Positions 26,388-35,220 of a stretch of DNA of 64,000 nt are shown here, in pieces. Below the pieces are notes generated by a model. That model did not search any database and had not been told where the DNA came from. It saw only the letters and a program-made list of their open reading frames with translations. The number at the start of each line of letters is the position of its first letter. Positions within the stretch are counted from its first letter, which is position 1. Position numbers and translations under genes: made by a program. This DNA is from Vibrio rumoiensis (lineage in GTDB: Bacteria > Pseudomonadota > Gammaproteobacteria > Enterobacterales > Vibrionaceae), in NCBI RefSeq assembly GCF_002218045.2, contig NZ_AP018685.1, forward strand, positions 1,116,001-1,180,000, written 5' to 3'.

Positions 26388-27524
26388 CTATTGTCCCCAT
26401 ACCTCTTCAGCTATATCGACGACATGTTTTAGTTTGTTCCACTGATCTTGTTCACTAAGAAGGTTACCTTCTTCGGTTGAAGCAAATCCGCATTGTGGGC
26501 TAAGACGCAGTTGAGCTAAATCTAAATATTGCGATGCTTCTTCAATACGTTTTTTGATCAATGCTTTTGGCTCTAATTCCGGTGTTTTGGAGGTAACCAA
26601 ACCAAGCGTGACAAATAAATCTTTTCTCTGTACGTATTTCAATGGTTCGAATCCACCAGAACGTTCATCGTCAAATTCAAGAAATAGACCGTCTACCTTT
26701 AACTCGCCAAAGATGGTTTCCGCAGCAGCATCATATCCACCAGAACCAAAATAGGTTGAGCGGAAATTGCCGCGACAAATATGCATAGTGATGAGCATAT
26801 CACTCGGTTTATTTTTGATGGATTCATTAATCAGTCGAGTGAAGATATCTAAGGTTTGTTCAACGGTATAACCTAATTCTTCTAATCCATTGATGCCTGT
26901 TTCAGAGAAAAATAGGGCCCAGGCAGTATCATCAAGCTGTAAGTAGCGGCAGCCAAGATCATAGAAAGATTGGATAGCCTCTTGGTAGGCCTGAATAAGG
27001 TCAGATAGGTAGGCTTCTAGATTGTTTTGATAGCAGGAGGCTTCATTTTTTCCACGTAAGAAAAGCATGTTTGGGCTTGGTATTGTTTGTTTAGCAATAT
27101 GGTTTTTGTTATCAACCAATGAGTTTAAAAACTCAAAATCTTGTAAAAACGGATGAGTTTGAGAAAAGCGAATTTTATCGGTCACTTTGATGCTATGTAC
27201 TTTTGGTTTTGTACCTTTAAAAGGTAAAGGCGAATCAGGTTCATAACCAATGACACCGTTTAATCCTTCGAGAAAATCAAAGTGCCACCAAGCGCGAGAG
27301 TATTCACCATCGGTAATGGCTTTAAGGCCGGAGTCTTTTTGTTTTTGTACATGTGACTTTATTTCTTCTTGCTGGATTGCGCGCAATTGCTGTTCGGAGA
27401 TTTCACCATTTTGCTTTTGTAGACGAGCGACTTTTAGCGCTTCACTGCGTAATAAACTTCCGACTTGATCGGAGAAAAAGGGAGTGAGAGTGGGGTTGAT
27501 TTGAATGCTGTTATCGACTGCCAT
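26388..27524 (-). CDS. Cobalamin-independent methionine synthase-like methyltransferase (YxjG/MetE C-terminal type)
   Basis: A 378-residue single-barrel homologue of the catalytic half of MetE, resembling the YxjG/YxjH group. Typical segments are DQVGSLLRSEALKVAR, ITDGEYSRAWWHFDFLEGL, YLQLDDTAWALFF, TMHICRGNFRS and LRLSPQCGFAS. The zinc ligands His and Cys (MHICRGN), a Glu and the distal Cys (SPQCGF) appear present. It probably transfers a methyl group to homocysteine or a related thiol. The folate-binding N-terminal half of MetE is absent, as is normal for this subfamily. The donor is uncertain. Confidence 0.85.
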   Translation of the reverse strand: MAVDNSIQINPTLTPFFSDQVGSLLRSEALKVARLQKQNGEISEQQLRAIQQEEIKSHVQKQKDSGLKAITDGEYSRAWWHFDFLEGLNGVIGYEPDSPLPFKGTKPKVHSIKVTDKIRFSQTHPFLQDFEFLNSLVDNKNHIAKQTIPSPNMLFLRGKNEASCYQNNLEAYLSDLIQAYQEAIQSFYDLGCRYLQLDDTAWALFFSETGINGLEELGYTVEQTLDIFTRLINESIKNKPSDMLITMHICRGNFRSTYFGSGGYDAAAETIFGELKVDGLFLEFDDERSGGFEPLKYVQRKDLFVTLGLVTSKTPELEPKALIKKRIEEASQYLDLAQLRLSPQCGFASTEEGNLLSEQDQWNKLKHVVDIAEEVWGQ

Positions 27525-27689
27525 GATTCTATCCTTAAATAAAAGACGTTAAACCGTCTAGATGGCTAAATACTCTGCTTGTATGGACATTTGTTCAATC
27601 GCAGTTTACTCATGATCGACATGAATTTTTTTCATCATGATGATTTTGGTTGGCTATAATCGATGGATTCACTCGTCGGAGAATAATGG

Positions 27690-28127
27690 ATGATAATAAC
27701 GATTAAACCCGCTCAATTAGAGCAAGCGAGCAATTTGGCGAAATTGAGCCGCCAACTCGGTTATGAGGTCACCGAGCAACAAACAGCAGAGTGGTTAAGC
27801 GACCTATTAAAGTCAGAAATTCATCAGGTTTTTGTGGCTGTGGCCGAACAACAGCAGGTGTGTGGTTGGCTGGTGGTTGAAAAACGCATTTCATTAGAAG
27901 CTGGTTATAAAGCGGAAATTACCGGCTTGGTTGTCGGGGAAGGGTTTCGTCGTTTAGGTGTGGCAAAACAACTGGTTCGCTCTGCTGCCGAATGGGCAAT
28001 AACGATGGGGCTATCGAGGATGGTTGTACGCTCTAATGCACAACGTGAAAGCTCTCATCAGTTTTATCAAAGCATTGGCTTTTGCTATACCAAGACGGCT
28101 CATAATTACCAATTCCTTTTATCGTGA
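27690..28127 (+). CDS. GNAT family N-acetyltransferase
   Basis: A 145-residue acetyltransferase. It has the acetyl-CoA-binding motif VVGEGFRRLGVAKQLVRSAAEWA (the Q/RxxGxG/A motif) and the C-terminal VVRSNAQRESSHQFYQSIGFCYTKTAHNYQF strand-helix typical of GNAT. Substrate unknown. CGGAG lies eight bases before the ATG at 27690. It precedes the YkgJ-like gene by 68 bp on the same strand. Confidence 0.9.
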   Translation: MIITIKPAQLEQASNLAKLSRQLGYEVTEQQTAEWLSDLLKSEIHQVFVAVAEQQQVCGWLVVEKRISLEAGYKAEITGLVVGEGFRRLGVAKQLVRSAAEWAITMGLSRMVVRSNAQRESSHQFYQSIGFCYTKTAHNYQFLLS

Positions 28128-28195
28128 AGACTGAATACCAGTAATTAATTATGAATTAGCGTACAATTGCCATATTGCCTTAACTGAAGATCTTC

Positions 28196-28495
28196 ATGAC
28201 CATTCCAATTAAAGATGTTACCCCGCCCAAAGAAGTCACTTGTTCGAATTGCCAAGCCTGTTGCTGTCGATTAGAAGTGATGATCATTAGTGAGACGGGA
28301 GTGCCAGAAGAGCATATTTCATTTGATCAATGGGGGGGTGAGACCATGCGCCGTTTAGAAGATGGCTGGTGCTCGGCGTTAGACCGCGAAACCTTTATGT
28401 GCACCATTTACGAAAACCGTCCGTGGATTTGTCGCGAGTTCGAAATGGCGTCGTATGAATGTAAAGATCAGCGAATCGCAGTGATGGGGGAGTAA
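28196..28495 (+). CDS. YkgJ-family cysteine-cluster protein
   Basis: A 99-residue protein with the Fe-S or zinc-binding cysteine pattern of the YkgJ/CxxCxxCC family: CSNCQACCCRLE near the N-terminus, then CSALDRETFMCTIYENRPWICREFEMASYEC. The cluster type is unproven. It may form an operon with the preceding GNAT gene. Confidence 0.87.
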   Translation: MTIPIKDVTPPKEVTCSNCQACCCRLEVMIISETGVPEEHISFDQWGGETMRRLEDGWCSALDRETFMCTIYENRPWICREFEMASYECKDQRIAVMGE

Positions 28496-28620
28496 TCGTC
28501 CCTAGTTCATAGTTTTTGGGAAGCGCTAACTTGCGATCGCTTTTGCTTTTACACCAAATTTTTAACACACCACTCGAGGCTTTTGAGTAAACCTGCCTGT
28601 TTGTCGCTTAGTTGCTTGGC

Positions 28621-29103
28621 TTATTCACTTTTGTATTTATGCAGTAAATCCCACGGGATGTGGCATAAATAATGATTTTCAGGGTGATGGGTTAGGTGGT
28701 GCTGATGTTCGTCATCACTCGCAATGTAATGGGTGAGCGGCAGCACTTCGATTTTGATTTTGTCGGCATCTTGACGTTGTAAAATATAGCGCTTGGCTTC
28801 AATAAGGTGTTGTTCATTTAAGCTATAAACACCAGTGCGATATTTTAATCCGACATCTGGCCCTTGTTTGTTGACGCTGTATGGGTCAATGATTTCAAAC
28901 AGGGCATCCATGATCTGAGAAACCGTGATCTGGTCAGGTTCAAAACGTACTCGTACACATTCAGCATACCCGTCATAGTCTGATTGGGTCGATTGACTGT
29001 GGCCATTCGCCCGTCCTGCTTGGGTATCCACGACTCCCGGCACGTATTTAATGAATTCTTGTACGCCCCAGAGACACCCGCCCGCTAAATAAATTTCTTC
29101 CAT
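28621..29103 (-). CDS. msrA: Peptide-methionine (S)-S-oxide reductase, divergent MsrA
   Basis: A 160-residue MsrA-family enzyme that reduces methionine-S-sulfoxide. The nucleophile Cys10 is in GGCLWGVQEF; the usual motif is GCFWGxE, so the Phe that helps form the methyl pocket is Leu here. The catalytic Glu (GYAECVRV) and Asp/Tyr region (GPDVGLKYRTGVY) are retained. Recycling cysteines may be replaced by HYLCHIPWD near the C-terminus. It is shorter than E. coli MsrA. Family assignment is firm; activity with the Phe-to-Leu change is uncertain. Confidence 0.88.
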   Translation of the reverse strand: MEEIYLAGGCLWGVQEFIKYVPGVVDTQAGRANGHSQSTQSDYDGYAECVRVRFEPDQITVSQIMDALFEIIDPYSVNKQGPDVGLKYRTGVYSLNEQHLIEAKRYILQRQDADKIKIEVLPLTHYIASDDEHQHHLTHHPENHYLCHIPWDLLHKYKSE

Positions 29104-29190
29104 TTTTTTCTACTTAATTGGTATGTTGCGAGAACTTTAGCATCTTCATAATTCTATGGGAATGCGATTGGTTTGATCTCAATATCAACA

Positions 29191-30189
29191 TCACTCCTTT
29201 GTTCGTTGTTTTTGCCACTGGCTGGGGGATAGACCTGTCCATTGTTTGAAATGGCGACTGAACACTGCAATGTCGACATAACCAAGTTGTAGGGCGAGTT
29301 CGGTAATGGTGTATTTGCCATGCAGAAGTTGGTGCTTGGCGATATCTTGTCGAGTTTGCAGGAGTAAGGTTCGATAATTTTGTCCTCGTGCCTTTAATTG
29401 TGTTTGTAAACTACGATGGTGCATGCCGAGTGCATTGGCAATACGCTCGATACAGCACTCTCCCGTGGGTAACAAATGGCGGATTAAATCTTTCACTTGA
29501 TCCGCTAAATCTTCTGGATAGCGTTGTTGTAATTTTTTCAAACGAGCGGTGATTAATTGATTCAACGCTTCTTCATCTCGATGATTGCGGAGAGCGAGTT
29601 GGGTGCTTTTTAACTGTATGCCATTAAAGGATTGAGAAAAGAGTAAAGCACGATGTTGCTCTTGGTATTCGGGATTGTTAACGGGTTCAGCTTGCTGAAA
29701 ATGGAGCGTTAGAGACTGAACGTTAACATTGAGTAGCCCAGCGACAAATAGGGCTAGATGATAGACACTGAGTTGCATGACGGCTTCAAGGTTAACGTCA
29801 GTATCAAGATTAAGCGCCAGTTTTAATTGAATGTATTCACCTTTACTGCGCATTTTTACTTGTACGCCATAAGCATGTAAATAAAGATATTCATTGGCCT
29901 TGATTAGCGCCATTTCCACCGTTTCCATACGCGAAACCAACATGGGGAGATCGCCTAACACTTCTTGAGTTTGTCGCTGTGCCAACATTAAACCAAATAA
30001 TGGCTGGTTAGTTTGTAAAGCGGTGAGGTAGAGCAATTCAGCCAGTTTGGCATAAGAAATATAAGTATTCGGATCACGAAATTCAGCCTGCCTTAACCCT
30101 ACCTGATGCATTAATTGGATCGGGTTCTGTCCAAGTTCTAAAACCAGCTTTTCAAAGTGTGATGCCGCGCCACTTCGTACTAGGTGCAT
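29191..30189 (-). CDS. AraC-family transcriptional regulator
   Basis: A 332-residue regulator with an arabinose-binding-like N-terminal ligand domain (about 20-210) of the OruR/GbdR type. A C-terminal AraC/XylS DNA-binding domain carries two helix-turn-helix motifs (IANALGMHHRSLQTQLKARGQNY and TITELALQLGYVDIAVFSRHFKQWTGLSPSQW). It is divergent from the SDR/cupin/MDR genes, which it probably activates; that link is positional. The effector is unknown. Confidence 0.9.
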   Translation of the reverse strand: MHLVRSGAASHFEKLVLELGQNPIQLMHQVGLRQAEFRDPNTYISYAKLAELLYLTALQTNQPLFGLMLAQRQTQEVLGDLPMLVSRMETVEMALIKANEYLYLHAYGVQVKMRSKGEYIQLKLALNLDTDVNLEAVMQLSVYHLALFVAGLLNVNVQSLTLHFQQAEPVNNPEYQEQHRALLFSQSFNGIQLKSTQLALRNHRDEEALNQLITARLKKLQQRYPEDLADQVKDLIRHLLPTGECCIERIANALGMHHRSLQTQLKARGQNYRTLLLQTRQDIAKHQLLHGKYTITELALQLGYVDIAVFSRHFKQWTGLSPSQWQKQRTKE

Positions 30190-30391
30190 GGTGAATCCTG
30201 TGATTTAAGGCAAGTTTGAATTCGCAATATATCAACTTTCCATCGTAAATAATCAAGTAAAGTTCACGTTATTGACCTAGATTGAATAACAATTCGTTAA
30301 CAAGCAAGTTGGCGAAATAAGCGACATGCTTTTTTAAGGGAATGGTGTTGCGAATCATTCTAATAAGAATCGAATAACAAGGAAGGGCGAG

Positions 30392-31162
30392 ATGCGTTTA
30401 GTTAATAAAGTTGCCATTGTGACGGGTGCGGCTGGTGGAATCGGTCAAGCGATCATTGAAAAACTCACTTCCGAAGGCGCTAAAGTGGTTGCGGTTGATA
30501 TTTCATCCGAGGCTTTGAAAGTCTTTGATAGTTATGGGTCAGAAAAAGTGAAATCGCTAGCAGTGGATGTTACAGATTTTCAGCAAGTAGAAGGCATGGT
30601 CAAACAAGCCGCCGAACAATTCGGTCAACTGGATATCATGGTTAACAATGCCGGTATTGGTGCACCGAAGCCATTACTGCAACATGATCCACGTGCCGAT
30701 TTCGATCCTATTACGCAAGTGAATCAATATGGGGTGTATTACGGTATTTTGGCAGCCGCTCGTCAGTTCCAAGCTCAATCGACTCAAGGTGTGATTATTA
30801 ATACTTCGTCGGTATATGGGCAAATGGCAGCGGAATTAACCTTCACTTATAACGTGAGTAAAGCCGCGGTAGACATGATGACCAAATGTGCCGCGTTAGA
30901 GCTAGCACCGTTAGGCATTCGCGTATGTGCCGTGGCTCCGGGGCGTGTTGATACTCCGATGCTACGCCAATATGAAGCGATTGGTTTGTGGGAGCATATT
31001 CGCAAGGAACAGATGCGTGACACCATGACTCAGCCTCAAGAAATTGCCAATGTTGTGGCGTTCCTCGCCAGTGACGAAGCGAATTGTATCAATGGCACAA
31101 CGGTATCGGCATCTGATGGATTTGAGAATTTTAAATATCCATTACTCGATAAAATCCAATAA
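30392..31162 (+). CDS. SDR-family NAD(P)-dependent oxidoreductase
   Basis: A 256-residue classical short-chain dehydrogenase. It shows the cofactor motif TGAAGGIG near residue 12, an acidic residue after beta-2 (VVAVDIS) that suggests NAD preference, NNAG, the catalytic Ser (NTSSVYG) and YNVSK. It is the first gene of a likely three-gene operon (SDR, cupin, MDR), divergent from the AraC regulator. AAGGAAGGGCGAG precedes the ATG. An alcohol or ketone substrate is likely but unidentified. An inverted repeat ATTCT-N4-AGAAT lies 22-35 bp upstream of the start. Confidence 0.9.
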   Translation: MRLVNKVAIVTGAAGGIGQAIIEKLTSEGAKVVAVDISSEALKVFDSYGSEKVKSLAVDVTDFQQVEGMVKQAAEQFGQLDIMVNNAGIGAPKPLLQHDPRADFDPITQVNQYGVYYGILAAARQFQAQSTQGVIINTSSVYGQMAAELTFTYNVSKAAVDMMTKCAALELAPLGIRVCAVAPGRVDTPMLRQYEAIGLWEHIRKEQMRDTMTQPQEIANVVAFLASDEANCINGTTVSASDGFENFKYPLLDKIQ

Positions 31163-31241
31163 CGTTCAAAGCGTGAATAATAAAAAGCGATAACAATAAT
31201 TAGGTTAAAAGCCCCTAAAGCATAATAACAAGGAAGATAAT

Positions 31242-31745
31242 ATGAGCCTACCTGACGTGATTAATCATCAAGACCTATTACTGAGCTTAAATACCAACGA
31301 AGAGAAGGTGGTGAAAGATGCATTACCTGGCGTTGATATTTATCCATTATTTTTAGACGTTGAAAATGGCACCTGGGTATTGCGTGCCAAATTTAAACCG
31401 GGCGTGACATTGCCGAAACATTTCCATACTGGCGTTGTGCATTTCTACACATTAAGTGGTTGTTGGAATTACTTAGAGTATCCAGATCAACCTCAAGTCG
31501 CTGGTAGCTATTTGTATGAGCCCGGTGGTTCGATTCATACCTTCCATTGTCCTGAAGATTCTGAAGGAGCCGATGGTTTCATGGTTGTGAGTGGCGCGAA
31601 TATTAATTTTGATGAAGACGGCAACTTGATGAATATCATGGATGCGGGTTGGATTGAGCAGGTAGTGATTGCCGCAGCTCAATCTCAAGGTTTAGTCCCT
31701 CGCTACTTCAAACCGGGTGGTCTTGCTAAGTTGAGTACAGATTAA
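31242..31745 (+). CDS. Cupin, 2,4'-dihydroxyacetophenone dioxygenase family
   Basis: A 167-residue single-domain cupin. The first metal-binding motif KPGVTLPKHFHTGVVHFYTLSGCWNYLEY and the second YLYEPGGSIHTFHCPE carry the His/Glu ligands expected for non-haem iron. The pattern is that of the dihydroxyacetophenone dioxygenase (DAD) family, which cleaves C-C bonds next to a carbonyl, though many family members have unknown substrates. It sits between two alcohol dehydrogenase genes. AAGGA lies 9-13 bases before the ATG. Confidence 0.82.
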   Translation: MSLPDVINHQDLLLSLNTNEEKVVKDALPGVDIYPLFLDVENGTWVLRAKFKPGVTLPKHFHTGVVHFYTLSGCWNYLEYPDQPQVAGSYLYEPGGSIHTFHCPEDSEGADGFMVVSGANINFDEDGNLMNIMDAGWIEQVVIAAAQSQGLVPRYFKPGGLAKLSTD

Positions 31746-31764
31746 TTCACTAGGAGAGATTTCC

Positions 31765-32820
31765 ATGAAAATGATGAATGCGATTGCGATGCAGGATGGT
31801 GTTGTCACACTGCAGCAAGCGCCGGTACCTAAACCTGTTTCCGGACAAGTATTGGTTCGGAGTTTAAGTTGCGGTATTTGTGGTTCCGATTTACATATTA
31901 CTCGACACACCAGTGAGATCTTTAAATTTTACCGTGAACTCGGGATTATGACCGACGCACAAGATGATCAAACGCCAGTGATGTTAGGTCATGAGTTTTG
32001 TGCTGAGATTGTGGAGTTTGGCCCTGATACCCAACAAACCCTAGCCGTTGGACAGCGCGTGACATCTGTACCTATTTTAATGTCGCAACACGGGGCAGGA
32101 ATAGGCGTTACTCCCGGATTGTCTGGGGCTTATTCGGAATACTTTATTTTGGATGAGGCTTTGCTATTGCCCGTGCCTGAAGGGGTTGCACCCGAAGCGG
32201 TGGCGTTGACTGAACCTCTTGCCGTCGGTCTGCATGCGGTTAATCGGAGTGAGATTGGTGAGCATGATACGGCGTTGGTGGTTGGTTGTGGGCCGATTGG
32301 TCTTGCGGTGATTTCAGCGTTAAAACGCCGAGGTATTAAAGCGATTGTCGCGGCTGATTTACAAGAAGATAAGCTGCAACAAGCCTCAACGTTTGGAGCC
32401 ACACATACCGTCAATAATCGAGATCAAGATGAAGTCGCGTTTGCTGATGCCGTTCAAGAAGGGCGGTTAGTGATTTTTGAATGTGTTGGCATTCATACTT
32501 TGATCCGTGGTTTTATTCAACGAGCGCCAGCGAACGCTAAATTGATTATCACTGGTGTTCATACCGCTGATGCATCGGTTAACTATGCTTATGCAACGGT
32601 AAAAGAACTTGATATTCGTTTTTCTTACTACTATCAACCACATGAATTTGCAGAGTGCTTAGAAGCTTTAGCGGCAGGAGATATTCCTTGGCAAAGTATG
32701 GTAACGGGAAAGGTCGGTATTGATGGTGTACCGAATGCATTTGATCAATTAATGTCACCAAACCACCATATAAAAGTAGTGATTGAACCGTGGCGCAATG
32801 GGACACTTGAAGCGGTATAG
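31765..32820 (+). CDS. Zinc-type alcohol dehydrogenase (MDR family)
   Basis: A 351-residue medium-chain dehydrogenase/reductase. Catalytic-zinc segments are SCGICGSDLHI and GHEFCAEIVEFG; the Rossmann motif is GCGPIGLAV. The four-cysteine structural-zinc loop of classical alcohol dehydrogenases is absent. TAGGAGAG precedes the ATG by six bases, and it follows the cupin gene by 19 bp, so it is co-transcribed. It probably oxidises a secondary alcohol or polyol in the same pathway as the SDR and cupin. Confidence 0.88.
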   Translation: MKMMNAIAMQDGVVTLQQAPVPKPVSGQVLVRSLSCGICGSDLHITRHTSEIFKFYRELGIMTDAQDDQTPVMLGHEFCAEIVEFGPDTQQTLAVGQRVTSVPILMSQHGAGIGVTPGLSGAYSEYFILDEALLLPVPEGVAPEAVALTEPLAVGLHAVNRSEIGEHDTALVVGCGPIGLAVISALKRRGIKAIVAADLQEDKLQQASTFGATHTVNNRDQDEVAFADAVQEGRLVIFECVGIHTLIRGFIQRAPANAKLIITGVHTADASVNYAYATVKELDIRFSYYYQPHEFAECLEALAAGDIPWQSMVTGKVGIDGVPNAFDQLMSPNHHIKVVIEPWRNGTLEAV

Positions 32821-32893
32821 TGAATTATCGATGCTTTTCATTGAGCCGGTAATTGAGTAACCTAACGCTAATTTGATTCATTTCGGTTTAGTT

Positions 32894-32989
32894 ATGAAAT
32901 TTATTTGGTTAAAAGTGCTTCTTACTGTACTGGTTTTTGCCGGGCTGTTTGCTGCGGTTTACTTCAGTGTACAAAGCGGTACTTATTGA
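32894..32989 (+). CDS. Possible small membrane protein (31 residues)
   Basis: ATG AAA TTT ATT TGG opens a 31-residue frame with one strong hydrophobic helix (LKVLLTVLVFAGLFAAVYFSV) and a short polar tail. It lies 73 bp after the MDR gene and ends 14 bp before a bidirectional terminator, which fits a real terminal gene. The ribosome-binding site is weak. Function is unknown; the frame could also be chance. Confidence 0.4.
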   Translation: MKFIWLKVLLTVLVFAGLFAAVYFSVQSGTY

Positions 32990-33003
32990 TGACTCCCATC
33001 ATT

Positions 33004-33042
33004 AAAAAAGCGATGAATCTATGTAAGGTTCATCGCTTTTTA
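33004..33042. terminator. Bidirectional terminator between the MDR operon and nfeD
   Basis: AAAAAGCGATGAA and TTCATCGCTTTTT form a 13-bp stem with A/T runs on both sides. Confidence 0.9.
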
Positions 33043-33068
33043 TTTTGTTTGGTGGATATTAAATACTG

Positions 33069-33530
33069 TTAATCGTTAATCGCTTCTACCCACATAACAC
33101 CGACTTCCATTTTCACCACTTTCACGGTTTGTCCTTCGCGTAAAGGTTGCATGCTACGGACTTTCCAATGAATACCTGAATAAGCGTGTGTGACATCATC
33201 ACTTGTCGAATTCACATCACCTTTTAGTACAAAGGTTTGTTGGGCAAAATCTGATTGATAATCTTGCTTGGTTTGACGGTTTTGTAATTGCTTAAATGGA
33301 CGCCATAACACCAATGCAAACACGATGGTTAAAATGATATTGGTCCATAATGCATAGTGAAGGGTGGCGTCGATCCACCCCATATACATGCAAAAACCAC
33401 TAATCACTAACGACAGGCCGATAAAGAAAAAAATGAAAGTGGCAAAGCCAAGCACCACCACTTCAACAATCAGCGCAATCACGCCAACAGTCATTAAGAC
33501 TTGTGGTAAATAGCTAACAATCCAATCCAT
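33069..33530 (-). CDS. NfeD-family membrane protein
   Basis: A 153-residue short-form NfeD protein. It has three or four membrane segments in the first ~85 residues and a C-terminal OB-fold-like domain (KGDVNSTSDDVTHAYSGIHWKVRSMQPLREGQTVKVVKMEVGVMWVEA). Such proteins partner with slipin/stomatin homologues at the membrane. It begins three bases after the slipin stop, so the two are one operon. Confidence 0.88.
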   Translation of the reverse strand: MDWIVSYLPQVLMTVGVIALIVEVVVLGFATFIFFFIGLSLVISGFCMYMGWIDATLHYALWTNIILTIVFALVLWRPFKQLQNRQTKQDYQSDFAQQTFVLKGDVNSTSDDVTHAYSGIHWKVRSMQPLREGQTVKVVKMEVGVMWVEAIND

Positions 33531-33533
33531 AAG

Positions 33534-34484
33534 TTAAGCCTTATTCTGCTTGTTTAATGAGTTAATAATAGACATACCTTGCGCAACCAGTGAACTGGCA
33601 TCGGTACCGCTGTCTGGTAGAAGTACCACTGAAGACTCTTTGGCAATCGCATGTTTCGCTTCAATCGCTTTGGTTGCAAGATCAAGTTGAATCGCTTTTT
33701 GACCTTCTTCTGTGTTCGCAGCATCACCAATGGTTTTGAGTGCTTCAGCTTGTGCGTTGGCGACAGCAATAATGGCTTTGGCTTCCCCTTCAGCTTTCAA
33801 TATTTGTTCGGTTTTATCGGCTTCAGCTGCCAATACTTGCGCTTGTTTTTTACCTTCAGCAACGTTGATTGCCGCTTGACGATCGCCTTCTGATTCTAAG
33901 ATTTGCGCACGCTTAACACGTTCTGCTTTCATCTGAGCTTCCATCGATTCCATGATAGATTGTGGCGGCACAATGTCTTTAATTTCATAACGCAGCACTT
34001 GGATTCCCCAAGGTTCTGCGGCAATGTTGATAGCCGAAACGATGTTGGTATTTAATACATCACGCTCTTCAAAGGTTTTATCAAGCTCCATTTTACCAAG
34101 CTCGGAACGCATCGTAGTCTGCGCTAATTGCGTTACCGCAAAGGCATAATCATCAACGCCATAGGTGGCTTTGTATGCGTCGAGTACACGGAAATACAGC
34201 ACGCCATCGACCACTAATGAAATATTATCTCGGGTAATCGCCGATTGAGAAGGGACGTCTTGAGCTTGCTCTTTTAAGCTGCGAATGGCTGAAATACGAT
34301 CAATAAAAGGAATGATGAAGTTAATGCCGGCGATTTTAGTTGATTGGAACTTACCAAATCGTTCTACCACCCAGGCCTGGTTTTGTGGCACAAATTTAAT
34401 GCTGCTTTTTAATATCACAACAACAAGGATAAAGAGAACAACAGGGACAATGTTGTTGAATATCAGATCAAGTGGGTAGTTCAT
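33534..34484 (-). CDS. SPFH/Band 7 slipin (QmcA-like)
   Basis: A 316-residue stomatin/prohibitin-family protein. One N-terminal membrane anchor (about residues 8-28) is followed by the SPFH domain (VPQNQAWVVERFGKF...PFIDRISAIRSLKEQAQDVPSQSAITRDN) and an Ala/Glu-rich coiled coil (about 190-270). It assembles membrane microdomains and often regulates membrane proteases. AGGAAT precedes the ATG. It is paired with nfeD downstream, the common arrangement. Confidence 0.92.
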   Translation of the reverse strand: MNYPLDLIFNNIVPVVLFILVVVILKSSIKFVPQNQAWVVERFGKFQSTKIAGINFIIPFIDRISAIRSLKEQAQDVPSQSAITRDNISLVVDGVLYFRVLDAYKATYGVDDYAFAVTQLAQTTMRSELGKMELDKTFEERDVLNTNIVSAINIAAEPWGIQVLRYEIKDIVPPQSIMESMEAQMKAERVKRAQILESEGDRQAAINVAEGKKQAQVLAAEADKTEQILKAEGEAKAIIAVANAQAEALKTIGDAANTEEGQKAIQLDLATKAIEAKHAIAKESSVVLLPDSGTDASSLVAQGMSIINSLNKQNKA

Positions 34485-34672
34485 GGCATATTCCTTTCAT
34501 GATTATGTATCAAGCTAGTCTACGGCTATTTACGGTAATTAGCTTGCTTGTTTTGGAATTTGAGCGAGAAAAGAGACGTTTTTCGAAATTAGCATGCAAA
34601 AATGTAGTACATGAACAAAAATGATAACAGGATAAAGAATATTACCCTGTTAAATGAGGTTAATTGATTGGA

Positions 34673-35104
34673 TTAACGTAGGTTTTCTAACTGTTGAATC
34701 GTCGCTAAAATTTCAGGTGTTAAATTTGCTTTTTGATTGGTTTTGAAATCAAACATCACTACGGTTGCACTGCCTAGGGTAGTGGTTTTGTTGAGTTTCT
34801 TACTGACGACTTGATATTTCATGGTGAAACGGTCGTCTTGTAAGTCAGTGATTTTTGTTCCGACTAATAAGGTATCTGGAAAAGTGACCGGAATTTTATA
34901 GCGACAACTGGTTTCTGCGACAACGGGACCAACTTGAGTGATGGCGATATTTTCCATTAAGTCGATGTGCTTGAAGTAATCAATGCGTGCGGTTTCAAAG
35001 TATCGAAAATACGTCACATTATTCACGTGTTGTAGTGCGTCCATTTCACCCCAAGCCACCGGGATTTCTGTTACAACAGGAAAACCATCAAGTAAGTGAT
35101 TCAT
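34673..35104 (-). CDS. Acyl-CoA thioesterase, 4HBT hot-dog family
   Basis: A 143-residue single hot-dog domain. The 4-hydroxybenzoyl-CoA thioesterase signature is present: VAWGEMDALQHVNNVTYFRYFETARIDYF, with the catalytic-type Asp (GEMDALQHVNN). It probably hydrolyses acyl-CoA or acyl-ACP. It stands alone; substrate chain length cannot be read from sequence. Confidence 0.88.
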   Translation of the reverse strand: MNHLLDGFPVVTEIPVAWGEMDALQHVNNVTYFRYFETARIDYFKHIDLMENIAITQVGPVVAETSCRYKIPVTFPDTLLVGTKITDLQDDRFTMKYQVVSKKLNKTTTLGSATVVMFDFKTNQKANLTPEILATIQQLENLR

Positions 35105-35220
35105 TGCTCTTATCCTTAAAAGTCAAACGGGTGTTTAAGATAAAGTTAAGCGCTGAGTTATACAATATCGTTTTGCTAAAAGCGTGAAATAACAGGCTTA
35201 ATTTATCTGTTCACGTTCGC

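Noticed and set aside
30357..30370. ATTCT-N4-AGAAT palindrome as the AraC operator
   Set aside because: AraC proteins usually bind direct repeats, and the palindrome is short and AT-rich; kept only as a note in the SDR entry.
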